A stretch of 60,342 nucleotides of DNA from Alphaproteobacteria bacterium (GCA_030696155.1 JAUYSY010000073.1:1-60342), one strand, 5' to 3'. Positions 26,538-37,157 are shown, numbered from the stretch's first letter. Numbers and translations: made by a program. Notes: generated from the letters alone by a model not told the origin.

Positions 26538-27065
26538 ATGCAAAGAAATACCTTCGAAACGATTTTAGGTGCTGGCGTTCTTGTTTCAGCAATCGGCTTT
26601 GGTACCCTTTTATACAAAAGCAACGTATCGACCTCTACTGACACTTATCCACTTTTTGCTAATTTTGACCGTGTAGATGGTATACGAAAAGGCAGTGAAG
26701 TTAAAACAGCAGGCATTACTGTAGGTAAAGTTACCGAAAGTGCCCTTGACCCCAAAACATATTTAGCCCGTATCAAAATAGAGCTTGATAAAAGCATTCA
26801 ACTCCCTTCAGATTCTTCCCTAGAAATCACACAAGAAGGCCTTTTTGGTAAACGCTATTTATCCTTAACATTAGGATCTGATGATCATATCATTGCACCC
26901 AATGGTAATATATCATTCACACAAGCTGGCGCTGATCTGATGCAACTTTTAAATAAATTTATGTTCTCTCAAAAACCAGAAGAAGATGATAGACATAGCC
27001 AGAACAATCAAAACGCAACAACGCCGAATACTACAACACCAGCGCATGCTAATGATGTGCCCTAA
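26538..27065 (+). CDS. mlaD: MlaD-family phospholipid-transport MCE protein
   Basis: A 175-residue inner-membrane-anchored MCE protein of the Mla system, which moves phospholipids between the two membranes. One transmembrane helix (about 8-26) is followed by the MCE domain: 'YPLFANFDRVDGIRKGSEVKTAGITVGKV', then ITQEGLFGKRYLSL. The C-terminal extension after about 150 is Asn/Thr-rich and probably disordered. In alphaproteobacteria the MlaFEBC partners are often elsewhere, as here. Confidence 0.93.
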   Translation: MQRNTFETILGAGVLVSAIGFGTLLYKSNVSTSTDTYPLFANFDRVDGIRKGSEVKTAGITVGKVTESALDPKTYLARIKIELDKSIQLPSDSSLEITQEGLFGKRYLSLTLGSDDHIIAPNGNISFTQAGADLMQLLNKFMFSQKPEEDDRHSQNNQNATTPNTTTPAHANDVP

Positions 27066-27092
27066 TAATATACGTTTGCTTTAGAAAAGAAT

Positions 27093-28022
27093 ATGATGCA
27101 CACACAATTTTCATTTACGCATAAATGCAATAAGCCCAAAATCGGATCAAGCATATGCTTCACCTTTATGACGCTTCTTTTCTTGAACATACCTTGTTTA
27201 AATGCCAATATTGTTGAGCTTCCAAACGATAGTCTTCCTTGGCTTCAAGGCAATAAAACGACTTCCACGCAACAAAATACAAATACATCTAGTGGTAATA
27301 ATGTTCAACAAAATGCTGGACAGGATGATCACAGCAATGACAAAACAGGTAGAACTGACCCCAGAGCCAAATCAGATCTTCCTCCCGATTCACCCGAGGC
27401 CATATTAATAGACGAACCAGCCAATAAACATGGCTTTGTCGTTGATCGTCTTCTTGAACATAATTACATACCTCAAGATTATGCAGTTCTTAAAATTCTT
27501 GATAAAGTAACCGCAAAGACTTTTACGGTTCAAGCTAAAGTCGATAATCCCTTCAAATTTGGATGGATCGAAGTTACCGTTAAAAGCGCAAAAAAAACAC
27601 CACCCGAAGAAGAACCAGAAGCTGTTGCATTCATTGAAGTTTTTGCACAGCAACCGATGAAAAAAAGCGAACATGTATTTTCAGGTTTTATTTTTGCTTC
27701 TAGCCCTTCTATTTCAGCCATTGAGCACCCCCGTTATGACATTCGTCTTTTCGATTGTTTAACAGACGAAGATCTCAAAAAACAAGCAGAAGCCGAAGCT
27801 AAAAAGAAAGAGGACGAAAAAAAAGCTGAAGAAGATAAAAAAAATGGCAAAGTAGAAAAAAAAGACGCAAAATCTAAAGATTCAAAAGACAAAAAGAAAA
27901 AAGATAAAAACACACCTAATAAACAAAAAAACAAAACACCCAATTCTGGATCTACATATAGTCCGTCGTTAAATGCTACGCCTTCGCAGACCCAAGCTCC
28001 GGGAACACATGATACTGATTAA
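27093..28022 (+). CDS. DUF2155 domain exported protein with Lys-rich tail
   Basis: A 309-residue protein. A hydrophobic stretch (about 19-38) acts as signal or anchor. Residues 45-100 are Asn/Gln/Asp-rich. The DUF2155 domain spans about 128-225: AVLKILDKVTAKTFTV, then the hallmark 'FSGFIFASSPSISAIEHPRYDIRLFDC' (family: FsGWMFASSPaLsalEHPvYDVWvl.C). The last 75 residues are a low-complexity Lys/Glu/Asp tail, longer than usual, ending in a Ser/Thr/Pro segment. It is third in the conserved string with NDUFA12 and mlaD. The role is unknown, presumably in the envelope. Confidence 0.88.
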   Translation: MMHTQFSFTHKCNKPKIGSSICFTFMTLLFLNIPCLNANIVELPNDSLPWLQGNKTTSTQQNTNTSSGNNVQQNAGQDDHSNDKTGRTDPRAKSDLPPDSPEAILIDEPANKHGFVVDRLLEHNYIPQDYAVLKILDKVTAKTFTVQAKVDNPFKFGWIEVTVKSAKKTPPEEEPEAVAFIEVFAQQPMKKSEHVFSGFIFASSPSISAIEHPRYDIRLFDCLTDEDLKKQAEAEAKKKEDEKKAEEDKKNGKVEKKDAKSKDSKDKKKKDKNTPNKQKNKTPNSGSTYSPSLNATPSQTQAPGTHDTD

Positions 28023-28100
28023 CTGAAGCTAGTGGACAACATTTAATTTCTTATTAAAAATCTATGACTTTCTTTTCGCAACCAAACTAAACCTAGTACG

Positions 28101-28307
28101 TTTAATATAATTTATGGGTTTGTACTATCGTTAAGACAAAAAAAAACTAACAAATTTATTAATGAAGACGATTTTGAACTGATTACACGTTTTGCTTCTG
28201 AACAAGACTATAAAGAAAATAAATGCATTGATTTTGTTAAAATTCACGCAATAAATCCGGAAATAATTGATTTTATAACACCGAAAACGGATTCAGTTTT
28301 AGAATAA
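28101..28307 (+). pseudogene. Tail of a lost paralogue of the adjacent 1633-aa gene
   Basis: An open 68-codon stretch without a start aligns end to end with the last 70 residues of the 1633-residue protein: shared elements include FNII, FVL-x-LRQ, ASEQD, NPE and DFI-x-PKTD-x-VL, and the stop falls at the same place. Divergence is clear at DNA level. It implies that a second copy once stood immediately upstream. It accounts for most of the 28023-28371 gap; the remainder should contain the promoter. Confidence 0.85.
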
Positions 28308-28371
28308 AAAAACTTGACTAATATAGTTATTAAGATTAATTTAAAAAAATATTTATTTTTGGAATTACATA

Positions 28372-31300
28372 ATGAAAAAACTTCTTATTTATATTATTGC
28401 ATTAACTATTCATATACCTATCTCTTGGAGTAGTGACTCCGAAGAAGAGTTGCCGATGGATATTTCAGAATACGCGAATTCATTTTTAACATCTTCGCTT
28501 GCGGATATTCTTGGTAATGAGCAACCCAACAATAGTGCTAAAATGAATAATGACACATTCGAACTTTTTAGTTATCCATACGAAAAAGAATATCTTCAAC
28601 CCAAATCCCCACCTTTTGCCAAATTTAGCGACGACATTTCACATCAATTCCATGATAAGTATAATTTTGGATTTGAAGACCCAATTTTAGGCAAAAGAAC
28701 ACCTCCGTCTTCCAATAATACAAATGCCAAAAATACATCTATTGCTTTACCAGGTTTAATTGATAGCTTTCTTTCTAATATTCCCCCAAATGCAGTGTTT
28801 GATTTCACAGAAGAAGCATGGGAAGAAAAAGCCAAAGAACTTAATATAAACTGGGCTTCTAGTATGTATGTGTTCATTCGAGCTCTCAACATACTTAAGA
28901 AAAATCAAAATTCGGATCCACTATTAACGCTCCAAATTCAAAAACTAGCAAACGCTGCTCTAAGAATTCACGACAATGCAAAAGCCCCTAAAAAAAACTT
29001 CTTCACAGAAGTACAAAAATTAGCAGCAAATATAGATCCCGCTAGGCTCTCTGATTTTAGCAACGAAGATTGGGAAAAAAAAGTCAGAGAACTCAAAGAG
29101 AGCTGTCCTTACAAGGAGAAAAAAAGTTTCCTTGAACTTTATAATGCGCTCCATGAATTTAGCGAAAATAAAAAGTGTGACCAAGCCCTATTTCCCCATC
29201 TTCAAAACCTAGCAAAGGCTGCACGAAGAATTCACGAAAATAGAAAAACCCCTAAAAAAAACCTCTCTACAGAAGTACAAAAATTAGTAGCAAATATAGA
29301 TCCCGCTAGGCTCTCTGATTTTAGCGACGAAGACTGGGAAGAAAAAGCCGAAGAACTTAAAAAGAACTACCCTTCGATGAAAGAAATTAGTTTTTATGGA
29401 CTCTATACAGCTCTCTATAAACTTAGCAAAAATCAAAATTTTGACCAAGCCCTATTTCCCCATCTTCAAAACCTAGCAAAGGCTGCACAAAGAATTTATA
29501 AAAGGAAAAACAAATTAAATCCGAGCGAACCTAACCCAGTATCAACAAAAACAAATAAAAACACGGCATTTATTTTAGACAAATATATTGAATATCGTCC
29601 AAAAAATAACCCGGCCCCTAAAAAATCAAAATATGCATCATCAGAAAGAGATGGGCCATTAATAGAAAATCTTACTTTCGATCAAAATCAAACAGAAATA
29701 AGTTCATTTTTAGAAGACTCTTCAGAATTCTTGAATTCATTTTTAACATCTTCGCTTACGGATATTCTTGGTAATCAGTCACCCAACAATAATGCTAAAA
29801 TGAACAATGACACATTGGACCTTTTTACTTACCCATACGAAAAAGAATATCTTCAACCCAAATCCCCACCTTTTGCCGGGGTCTTTGACGACATTTCACA
29901 TCATTTCCATGACAAATATAATTTGGGATTTGAAGACCCAATACTTTCTCACACAAATGAAGAAATAAATTTTTTTGATTTAAATAAAGAGGAAACAAAT
30001 ATTCAAATATCTCTTAAAAATACATGTGCTACATTCAAAGAATGTCTTTTAAGTGGTTTTTCTAATTATCTTACACTTAAAAAAAAGCTTCTATATATTC
30101 ATAAATTTATGCCTTCTGATTTTAGAGAACTTAAAAACGAGGTGAAATTCCATGAAAAAGGATTTTACCCTCAGGAAGACATTGAATGGCACGATTATTT
30201 TTTAAATTTTATTTATAACAAAATCATATTTCCTTGCCAAAACAACAACTTAAACCTAGAAAAATATAACCCAGCAAGGCCCACTCACCGAAACGCCCTT
30301 CTTCGTGAACTGCGCAAATCACATCCTTGCGCATTACAGATATGCAATCTATTAGCAGAATGCCCTCCTACTCTTTTTTTAGCAAACGAAGATCAATTGC
30401 GACGCTTACACCCTAATTTTTATAAAGATTTCCAAATTATAAATCAAATCAAAACAAATGCGGCCTCAAACCAGCAAATCCGCCAGAATACAAACGACAA
30501 CAACGTATCGATTTTAGGCAACAGAATGCCTCAGTCTTACGATAATACAAATGCCAAAAATGTATCTGTTATTTTACCAGGTTTAAATAATAACTTTCTT
30601 GATAATATTCCACCAAATGCAGCGTCTGATTTCACAGCGGAAACCCCTGCAGATTATAATCAACAAATAGTAAACAAAAATTTGCCGACCTTCAATGTAC
30701 AAGAGGGTTGTATTGAAATGGATAATCTTCTCGACAATTCCAGCGTCAAAGATTTTCCACCTACTGAAAATGCTCTTATTTATAAGATCAGCGATGAAGC
30801 CTCGCTCGGTGAATCCTATGAAAATACTCACAAAAAACCCGCTTCTGTGAATAAGCACAGCAAATTCAAAATTTCACCCACCACTTTATTGCCTTTAGTT
30901 GAAAATTTCCTCCGCAATATAGATCCCGCTAAACTCCCTAACCTCAGCGAAGAAGACTGGAAAGAAAAAGCCACAGAACTTAAAGAGAGCTTACATTGCA
31001 GTAACGGTTCACTCTTTCTAGTTCTCTATAAAATTAGTAAAACTCAAAAATTTGACAAAGCACTATTACCCTACCTTAAAGCACTTTATAATGCTGCAAG
31101 AAGATTTACCTACAATGAAGAAGCCTCGATAAGCAAGCTCTCACCAAAAATCCAAGAATTACTGAAGAAAGTGCAAGAATTAACAGAAGCAGTAGATCCT
31201 ACTACACTCCTCAACTTCAAGGACAAGGACTGGAAAGAAAAGGCAACAGAACTTAAAAATAAGTGTTCGTTGATGAAGAATAGTAATTTCGCTGTATTTG

Positions 31301-33273
31301 AGAAAGCTCTCAATAAACTAATGAAAAATCAACATTGTGACCAAGCACTATTACCCTACCTTAAAGCACTTTCAAATGCCGCAAATAGACTTTGCGGCAA
31401 TAAGAAAATCCCAAAAATACAAGATTTACTGCAAAAAGTGCAAGAATTAATAAAAGCATTAGATCCTGCTACACTCCAAAGCTTCAACAACGAAGACTGG
31501 GAAAAAAAAGCCACTGACCTTAAAATGAACTGCGCTTACACTTTCTATGGACTCTATAGAGATCTCAATAGACTTAACAAAAATCAAAATTGGGATCCAT
31601 TATTAACGCCCCTTTTTCAAAACCTAGCAAAGGCCGCACTAAGAATTCACGACAATGGAAAAGCCCCTAAATACAGCCTCTCCACAGAAGTGCAAAAATT
31701 AGTAGAAAATATAGATCCCGCTAGACTTCCTGATTTCAGCGATAAAGACTGGGAAGAAAAAGCCGAAGAACTTAAAAAAAACTATCCTTGTCAGAAAGAA
31801 AATACTGCCGAAATACTTTGTAACGCTCTCAATACACTTAAGAAAAATCAAAATGGGGATTCATCATTATTACCCTATTTTCATAACCTAGCAAACGCTG
31901 CACTAAGAATTCATAAGAAAAAAAGCAAATTAAATCTGACCGAATCTAACCAAATAGCAACAAAAACAAATAAAAACAACACATCGCTTTCAAATGCTGC
32001 AAATAAACTTTACGACAATGAAAAAGCCCAAAAAATAGAAGATTTACTCCAGAAAGTAAAAAAATTAACAGAAGCAGCAGATCCTACTACACTCCACAGC
32101 TTCAAGGACAAATACTGGGAAGAAAAAGCCACAGAACTTACAATGAACGGCACTTGGACTTTCTATGGGCTCTATAGAGATCTCAATAAACTTAATAAAA
32201 ATCAAAATTGGCATCCATTATTAACGCCCCATTTTCAAAACCTAGCAAAGGCCGCACTAAGAATTCACGATAATGAAATAAACCCTAATGGAAAAGCCCC
32301 TCAATACAACTTCTCCACAGAAGTGCAAAAATTAGCAGCAAATATAGATCCCGCTAGACTCCCTGATTTCAGCGATAAAGACTGGGAAGAAAAAGTCGAA
32401 GAACTTAAAAAGAACTACCCTTCGCAGAAAGAAAATAATTTCAATGGACTTTATCGCGCTCTCCATGAACTTATAAAAAATCAAAATTATGATCCATCAT
32501 TGTTACCCCATCTTCATAATCTAGCAAATGCTGCACGAAGAATTCATGAAAGGAAAAACAAATTAAATACGACCGAATCTAACCCAGTATCAACGATAAT
32601 AAATGATAAAAACACATTGATTTTGGGTAAAAGAATTGAATATCATCCAAAAAATAACCCGGCCCCGAAGAAATTAAAAGATGCCTCATTAGAAAAAGAT
32701 ACGCCATTAGCAGAAAATCTTACCTTCAATCAAAATCAAACAGAAATAAGTTTATTTTTAGAAGCCTTTGCAGATTATAATCAACAGACGGTCAATTTAG
32801 AAAGCACAGCCCCCCTTAACCATAGTCCTACCGAGATCAAGAACACCAATGAACAAGATATTCTAGACAAAATAAAAAATTACGTAAGACCAGCATCTTT
32901 TGAAGCAGATTCAGCCTTACATCAACTTATCGAAAAAAAGGATTTTTTTGACATAATACAAAAACAAATTTTTGCCCTTTTCGATTACCCCCCTATTTTT
33001 ACTATGCTAACGGATGTATTAATGAATGATTCTTTTTCCAACGAAACAAAAAGAAGTGCCTTTAATATCATTTCTGACTTTGTACTATTGTTAAGGCAAA
33101 ACAAAAAAGCAACAAATTTTATCGATGAAGAAGCTTTCGCCTTAATTGCAGACATCGCTTCTGAACAAGATTGGAAAGAAGATCAATGGATTGATTTTGC
33201 GGAAATTTACGCAACAAATCCAGAAGTAGTTGATTTTATAGAACCTAAAACTGATTTAGTTTTACAAAAATAA
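28372..33273 (+). CDS. Giant exported protein with novel ~85-residue repeats
   Basis: A 1633-residue protein of no recognised family. The signal peptide ends about residue 20 (SWS). A segment of about 70 residues (FLTSSLADILGN to GFEDPIL) occurs twice, near 37-106 and near 455-525. About nine repeats of 80-88 residues carry the core IDPA-[RK]-L-x-[DN]-[FL]-S-x-E-DW-x-x-KA-x-ELK and end HLQNLAKAARRIH: three before residue 385 and six between about 840 and 1410. A basic motif K-[YR]-IEY-x-PKNNPAPKK-x-K occurs at 404-420 and 1420-1436; the second (KR, 11 residues, KKLK) fits a bipartite nuclear localisation signal. The last 120 residues form a distinct helical domain. It is a single gene. A host-directed role is inferred. 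Confidence 0.87.
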   Translation: MKKLLIYIIALTIHIPISWSSDSEEELPMDISEYANSFLTSSLADILGNEQPNNSAKMNNDTFELFSYPYEKEYLQPKSPPFAKFSDDISHQFHDKYNFGFEDPILGKRTPPSSNNTNAKNTSIALPGLIDSFLSNIPPNAVFDFTEEAWEEKAKELNINWASSMYVFIRALNILKKNQNSDPLLTLQIQKLANAALRIHDNAKAPKKNFFTEVQKLAANIDPARLSDFSNEDWEKKVRELKESCPYKEKKSFLELYNALHEFSENKKCDQALFPHLQNLAKAARRIHENRKTPKKNLSTEVQKLVANIDPARLSDFSDEDWEEKAEELKKNYPSMKEISFYGLYTALYKLSKNQNFDQALFPHLQNLAKAAQRIYKRKNKLNPSEPNPVSTKTNKNTAFILDKYIEYRPKNNPAPKKSKYASSERDGPLIENLTFDQNQTEISSFLEDSSEFLNSFLTSSLTDILGNQSPNNNAKMNNDTLDLFTYPYEKEYLQPKSPPFAGVFDDISHHFHDKYNLGFEDPILSHTNEEINFFDLNKEETNIQISLKNTCATFKECLLSGFSNYLTLKKKLLYIHKFMPSDFRELKNEVKFHEKGFYPQEDIEWHDYFLNFIYNKIIFPCQNNNLNLEKYNPARPTHRNALLRELRKSHPCALQICNLLAECPPTLFLANEDQLRRLHPNFYKDFQIINQIKTNAASNQQIRQNTNDNNVSILGNRMPQSYDNTNAKNVSVILPGLNNNFLDNIPPNAASDFTAETPADYNQQIVNKNLPTFNVQEGCIEMDNLLDNSSVKDFPPTENALIYKISDEASLGESYENTHKKPASVNKHSKFKISPTTLLPLVENFLRNIDPAKLPNLSEEDWKEKATELKESLHCSNGSLFLVLYKISKTQKFDKALLPYLKALYNAARRFTYNEEASISKLSPKIQELLKKVQELTEAVDPTTLLNFKDKDWKEKATELKNKCSLMKNSNFAVFEKALNKLMKNQHCDQALLPYLKALSNAANRLCGNKKIPKIQDLLQKVQELIKALDPATLQSFNNEDWEKKATDLKMNCAYTFYGLYRDLNRLNKNQNWDPLLTPLFQNLAKAALRIHDNGKAPKYSLSTEVQKLVENIDPARLPDFSDKDWEEKAEELKKNYPCQKENTAEILCNALNTLKKNQNGDSSLLPYFHNLANAALRIHKKKSKLNLTESNQIATKTNKNNTSLSNAANKLYDNEKAQKIEDLLQKVKKLTEAADPTTLHSFKDKYWEEKATELTMNGTWTFYGLYRDLNKLNKNQNWHPLLTPHFQNLAKAALRIHDNEINPNGKAPQYNFSTEVQKLAANIDPARLPDFSDKDWEEKVEELKKNYPSQKENNFNGLYRALHELIKNQNYDPSLLPHLHNLANAARRIHERKNKLNTTESNPVSTIINDKNTLILGKRIEYHPKNNPAPKKLKDASLEKDTPLAENLTFNQNQTEISLFLEAFADYNQQTVNLESTAPLNHSPTEIKNTNEQDILDKIKNYVRPASFEADSALHQLIEKKDFFDIIQKQIFALFDYPPIFTMLTDVLMNDSFSNETKRSAFNIISDFVLLLRQNKKATNFIDEEAFALIADIASEQDWKEDQWIDFAEIYATNPEVVDFIEPKTDLVLQK

Positions 33274-33301
33274 AAAACAAATTCATAAATCTCAAATTGA
33301 T

Positions 33302-34678
33302 TTACTTCGACAAATCGTACACATTTTTCTTAAATGCATCTCCGCGTACTTCAAAACTTGAATATTGATCCCAAGACGCGCAAGCTGGCGACAGCAATAT
33401 AGTTGCATTTGGTAATTGATCTCGTTTTGCTTGTTCGTAAGCAGCTAAAACAGCTTTTTCTAGAATCTCGCAATGTGTATAAGGCACCCTTCCCTTCAAT
33501 TCTTCAGCAAATTCAGGTGCTGCCTTACCAATCAAAAAGGCATGCTTAATTTTAGAAAAATATGGAATGGTTGCTGTTAAACCATCTTGTTTAGGAAGCC
33601 CGCCTAAAATCCAATAAATATTATCAAAGCAGACGAGAGCCTTGGCAGCAGCCTCACCATTGGTTGCTTTACTATCATTTATAAACTGAATATTATTCGT
33701 CGATGCAACATATTCTTGGCGATGAACAAGCCCCGGGAAAGTTCTTAATCCATCAATAATTTGTGCATCAGAAATACCAAGAACATGGCACGCAATATAA
33801 GCTGCAGCAGCATTTTGCCAATTATGCTGACCCTTTAAACGTGGTAAATCTTTCAGATCAAGAATTGTTCTTATTTGCTTTGACGTACCATCAAATAAAA
33901 CGCCATTTTGAGTATAATAGGCCCCGGGAATTACGCGCTCAATAGCGATTTTAATGATTTTTTGTTTATTTTTTTCTTCCAATTCACGAGCGATTACATT
34001 GCAAGAAGGTGAATCTATACCAATGACAGCAAAATCATCAGACATTTGATGCTGAAAGATTTTTTTCTTCGTTTGAACATAATTTTCAAAATTACCATGA
34101 CGATCTAAATGGTCAGGTGTGATATTAAGTAAAATAGCAACTTTGAACTTTAATTGTGGATTAATATCTAACTGATATGAAGAAACCTCCAACACACCAA
34201 TACCATTTTCAGATATTGAGTCTAACTCTAAAACGGGTGTGCCAATATTTCCACCAACCGTCACTTCACGTTGGGCTTGTTTCAAAATATGACCAAGAAG
34301 TGAAGTTGTTGTTGATTTACCATTCGTGCCCGTAATACCTATAAAATTAACATGCTGGTGTGCCTTATAGAAAAGATCTAAATCTCCCGTCAAAGGAATA
34401 TTTAATTCTTTCGCAAGCGCAATTACTGCATGTGGTTTGGGATACGTTAACGAAACACCTGGTGAAACCACAAGCATATCCAATGTACTTAACACAATAG
34501 CATCAAAGGGTTTTATAATAACACCTTGATTTTCAGCATTTTTACGACCTTCTTGACCATCATCCCATGCAATGACGTGCGCACCATTTTTTTGCAAGGC
34601 AAGCGCCGTTGCAAGCCCTGATTTACCAAGGCCCAAGACGCCAAATTTTTTACCGCTGAAAAGTGATAGATTAAGCAT
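33302..34678 (-). CDS. murD: UDP-N-acetylmuramoyl-L-alanine:D-glutamate ligase
   Basis: MurD adds D-glutamate to the muramyl-L-alanine precursor in the cytoplasm. The start chosen is ATG 34678 (MLNLSLFSGKK), two bases after the mraY stop and preceded by AAGG, giving 458 residues; the longer frame from 34738 would overlap mraY by 58 bases. Seen: N-terminal GLGKSGLA, the ATP loop GITGTNGKSTT (114-124), the central HLDRHG motif, NDSKATN, and LSPACASWDQY near the C-terminus, all characteristic of MurD. It is coupled with mraY. Other dcw cluster genes are not adjacent. Confidence 0.97.
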   Translation of the reverse strand: MLNLSLFSGKKFGVLGLGKSGLATALALQKNGAHVIAWDDGQEGRKNAENQGVIIKPFDAIVLSTLDMLVVSPGVSLTYPKPHAVIALAKELNIPLTGDLDLFYKAHQHVNFIGITGTNGKSTTTSLLGHILKQAQREVTVGGNIGTPVLELDSISENGIGVLEVSSYQLDINPQLKFKVAILLNITPDHLDRHGNFENYVQTKKKIFQHQMSDDFAVIGIDSPSCNVIARELEEKNKQKIIKIAIERVIPGAYYTQNGVLFDGTSKQIRTILDLKDLPRLKGQHNWQNAAAAYIACHVLGISDAQIIDGLRTFPGLVHRQEYVASTNNIQFINDSKATNGEAAAKALVCFDNIYWILGGLPKQDGLTATIPYFSKIKHAFLIGKAAPEFAEELKGRVPYTHCEILEKAVLAAYEQAKRDQLPNATILLSPACASWDQYSSFEVRGDAFKKNVYDLSK

Positions 34679-34680
34679 GA

Positions 34681-35769
34681 TTACCTTAACTTTAAAGTTG
34701 AAAGACCTATAAGCGCTAATATTGTTGCAATAATCCAAAAGCGAATAACAACAGTAGGTTCAGCCCATCCTTTTTTTTCAAAATGGTGATGGAGCGGCGC
34801 CATACGAAAAACACGTTTACCTGTTGTTTTAAAGGATATAACTTGTACGATCACTGATACCGTTTCAACAAGAAAAAGACCACCAATAATCATCAATACA
34901 ATTTCATGCTTCGTAATGACGCTGATTGTACCCAAAGCACCACCTGCCGCAAGAGATCCCGTATCACCCATAAACACCATTGCAGGCGGCGCATTGAACC
35001 ATAAAAACCCAAGGCCAGCCCCTATCATAGCGCCACAAAATACAGTGATTTCACCACACCCACTTACATAATGAAGTTGTAAATAATTGGCAAAAACGGC
35101 ATTACCCACAAGATACGAAATAAGCGCAAAACAAGTGCATGCAATCATAATAGGAACAATCGCAAGACCATCCAAACCATCTGTTAAATTAACAGAATTA
35201 GATGTTCCAACGATAACAAAACAGGCAAAAGGAACAAAAAAATAACCCAAATCAATAAGCATTGATTTAAAAAACGGAATGGTGAGCATCGTTCCAAGGT
35301 TTTCTGTTGAATTTATAAGTATGAAATAACCTGCAATCGCTGCAATTATAAATTCAATAAATAACTTAATTTTTCCTGAAAATCCCTTTGAGTTTTTTTT
35401 TGTAAGCTTTAGATAATCATCTATAAATCCAATAAATCCAAAAGAAAGGGTCACAAGCATCACAATCCAAATATAAGGATTGGTAAGGTCAGACCACAAA
35501 AAAGTACTTATCAATAAAGCTGTCAAAATTAGAAGACCGCCCATTGTAGGCGTCCCTTTTTTTGTTAGAAGATGCGTTTCAGGACCATCATCCCGAATAG
35601 GTTGACCCTCTTTTTGTTTAGTTTTAAGCCAATTAATTATTTTTGGTCCCAAAATAAAACTTAAAATTAATGCGGTAAGAATGGCACCACCAGTTCTAAA
35701 CGTCAAATAACGAAAAAGGTTCAAAGGCCCAAAAGAATCAGCAAGCGGGGTAAGCAGGTTATAAAGCAT
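34681..35769 (-). CDS. mraY: Phospho-N-acetylmuramoyl-pentapeptide transferase
   Basis: MraY makes lipid I by moving phospho-MurNAc-pentapeptide to undecaprenyl phosphate. It is 362 residues with about ten membrane segments. Typical motifs: [26 protein letters not shown], split as PIRDDGP and [11 protein letters not shown]; the catalytic [25 protein letters not shown]; and the [10 protein letters not shown] loop near the C-terminus. Its stop lies two bases before murD. No murE, murF or ftsW flank it, so the cell-division/cell-wall cluster is broken up in this genome. Confidence 0.98.
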   Translation of the reverse strand: MLYNLLTPLADSFGPLNLFRYLTFRTGGAILTALILSFILGPKIINWLKTKQKEGQPIRDDGPETHLLTKKGTPTMGGLLILTALLISTFLWSDLTNPYIWIVMLVTLSFGFIGFIDDYLKLTKKNSKGFSGKIKLFIEFIIAAIAGYFILINSTENLGTMLTIPFFKSMLIDLGYFFVPFACFVIVGTSNSVNLTDGLDGLAIVPIMIACTCFALISYLVGNAVFANYLQLHYVSGCGEITVFCGAMIGAGLGFLWFNAPPAMVFMGDTGSLAAGGALGTISVITKHEIVLMIIGGLFLVETVSVIVQVISFKTTGKRVFRMAPLHHHFEKKGWAEPTVVIRFWIIATILALIGLSTLKLR

Positions 35770-35985
35770 AAATAGACAAGGCCTCTTCGTATAAAATCTA
35801 GATTATTATCAGGTATGATAATACGTTGAACTATAGATTATGAAAAGGGTAAATGCCGCATTAATCTAAAAAATATAATTGCTTTTGAGGGGTGACACTA
35901 AAAATATAACACCCCATATCATTAATCATTTTTTAACCCTAAAAGATTTATGCTGAAATTATAGAATCACTTAAGGAGACTAAAA

Positions 35986-37125
35986 ATGCTCCATATTCGT
36001 ATCAAGCCGGGTGTAAGATTGTCGGAACAACCTGAAATTGGACATAATAGGTGGCACTCGGATATCCCTTTTTTAGCCTCCCTCATGCCAGGCGATGAAG
36101 CTATTATTGAAAGTTTAGATTTTTTAGATGCACAGATTAAAAATGATGATGATGTGAGCGATATTCGAAACATTGATTTAACATTAGCCCATCCTTTAAC
36201 AGGTCCTTTCGAAATAATAGGGGCAGCACCTGGTGATTTACTTGTCGTTGATATTATAGATATAAATCCTATTACACCTATTGGTTTTTCAGGCAATTTT
36301 TCAAAAGACAATGGTGGCGGATTCTTAGTCGATTATTTTCCAGATCCACATAAGGCAATTTGGGATTTAAAAGGTCTTTTTGCAACTTCTCGGCATATTC
36401 CAGGCATAAAACTTACAGGATTAGTACACCCTGGATTAATCGGCTGCTTGCCATCATATGAATTACTGACGGAATGGAACAAGCGTGAAGCTCCACTTGT
36501 GGCACAAGGTCTTGCAAAACCACCCTGCCCTGCAACTGCAGTATTGCGTGGGCTAAAAGGAAATAAATTTGATCAAATGGCCAAAGAAGCCTGTCGAACA
36601 ATTCCAGCACGTGAACATGGCGGCAATATGGACATTAAAGATATTTCGCGCGGTAGTCGTATCTTTTTCCCTGTCTATCAAAAGGGCGCGGGACTATCCA
36701 TGGGCGATCTACATTTTAGTCAAGGCGATGGCGAAATCGCATTTTGTGGTGCCATTGAAATGGATGGTGCAATGCATATTGGCGTTGATCTTATAAAAGA
36801 TGGCATGGCCAAATATTCAATAAATGCACCTGTTTTTATTCCCAGCAAAATTAAGCCGCATTACGAAAACTATATTAGCTTTCAAGGAATATCTGTTGAA
36901 AATGGTGTTAATTATTATATGGATGCAACAGTCGCTTATAGGCAAGCTTGCTTAAAAGCTATTGATTATTTAGAACATTTTGGCTATACGCGTGCGCAAG
37001 CCTATCTTATTTTAACAGCAGCACCCATTGAAGGACGTATAGGTGGCATTGTTGATATCCCCAATTGTGTTTGCTCACTTTCAATACCGACAGGGATTTT
37101 TGATCAAGACATTCTTCCGAAATAG
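35986..37125 (+). CDS. fmdA: Formamidase/acetamidase
   Basis: A 379-residue FmdA/AmdA-family amidase that hydrolyses formamide or acetamide to the acid and ammonia. Landmarks are the N-terminal 'HNRWHSDIPFLASLMPGDEAIIES', HPLTGPFEIIGAAPGDLLVVDI, AREHGGNMDIKDISRGSRIFFPV and 'GAGLSMGDLHFSQGDGEIAFCGAIEM', which contain the conserved acid and histidine residues of the family. AAGGAG lies well placed upstream. It forms an operon with fmdB 32 bases downstream. The likely role is nitrogen release; the natural substrate here is unknown. Confidence 0.93.
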   Translation: MLHIRIKPGVRLSEQPEIGHNRWHSDIPFLASLMPGDEAIIESLDFLDAQIKNDDDVSDIRNIDLTLAHPLTGPFEIIGAAPGDLLVVDIIDINPITPIGFSGNFSKDNGGGFLVDYFPDPHKAIWDLKGLFATSRHIPGIKLTGLVHPGLIGCLPSYELLTEWNKREAPLVAQGLAKPPCPATAVLRGLKGNKFDQMAKEACRTIPAREHGGNMDIKDISRGSRIFFPVYQKGAGLSMGDLHFSQGDGEIAFCGAIEMDGAMHIGVDLIKDGMAKYSINAPVFIPSKIKPHYENYISFQGISVENGVNYYMDATVAYRQACLKAIDYLEHFGYTRAQAYLILTAAPIEGRIGGIVDIPNCVCSLSIPTGIFDQDILPK

Positions 37126-37157
37126 TTATAGTGTTTTCATTATCAGAGGAAAGAAAA

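Noticed and set aside
34679..34738. Longer MurD start upstream
   Set aside because: Would overlap mraY by 58 bases and add 20 residues absent from the family; ATG 34678 has a ribosome site.
36569..36796. Frames inside fmdA on both strands
   Set aside because: Shadows of a clearly identified gene.
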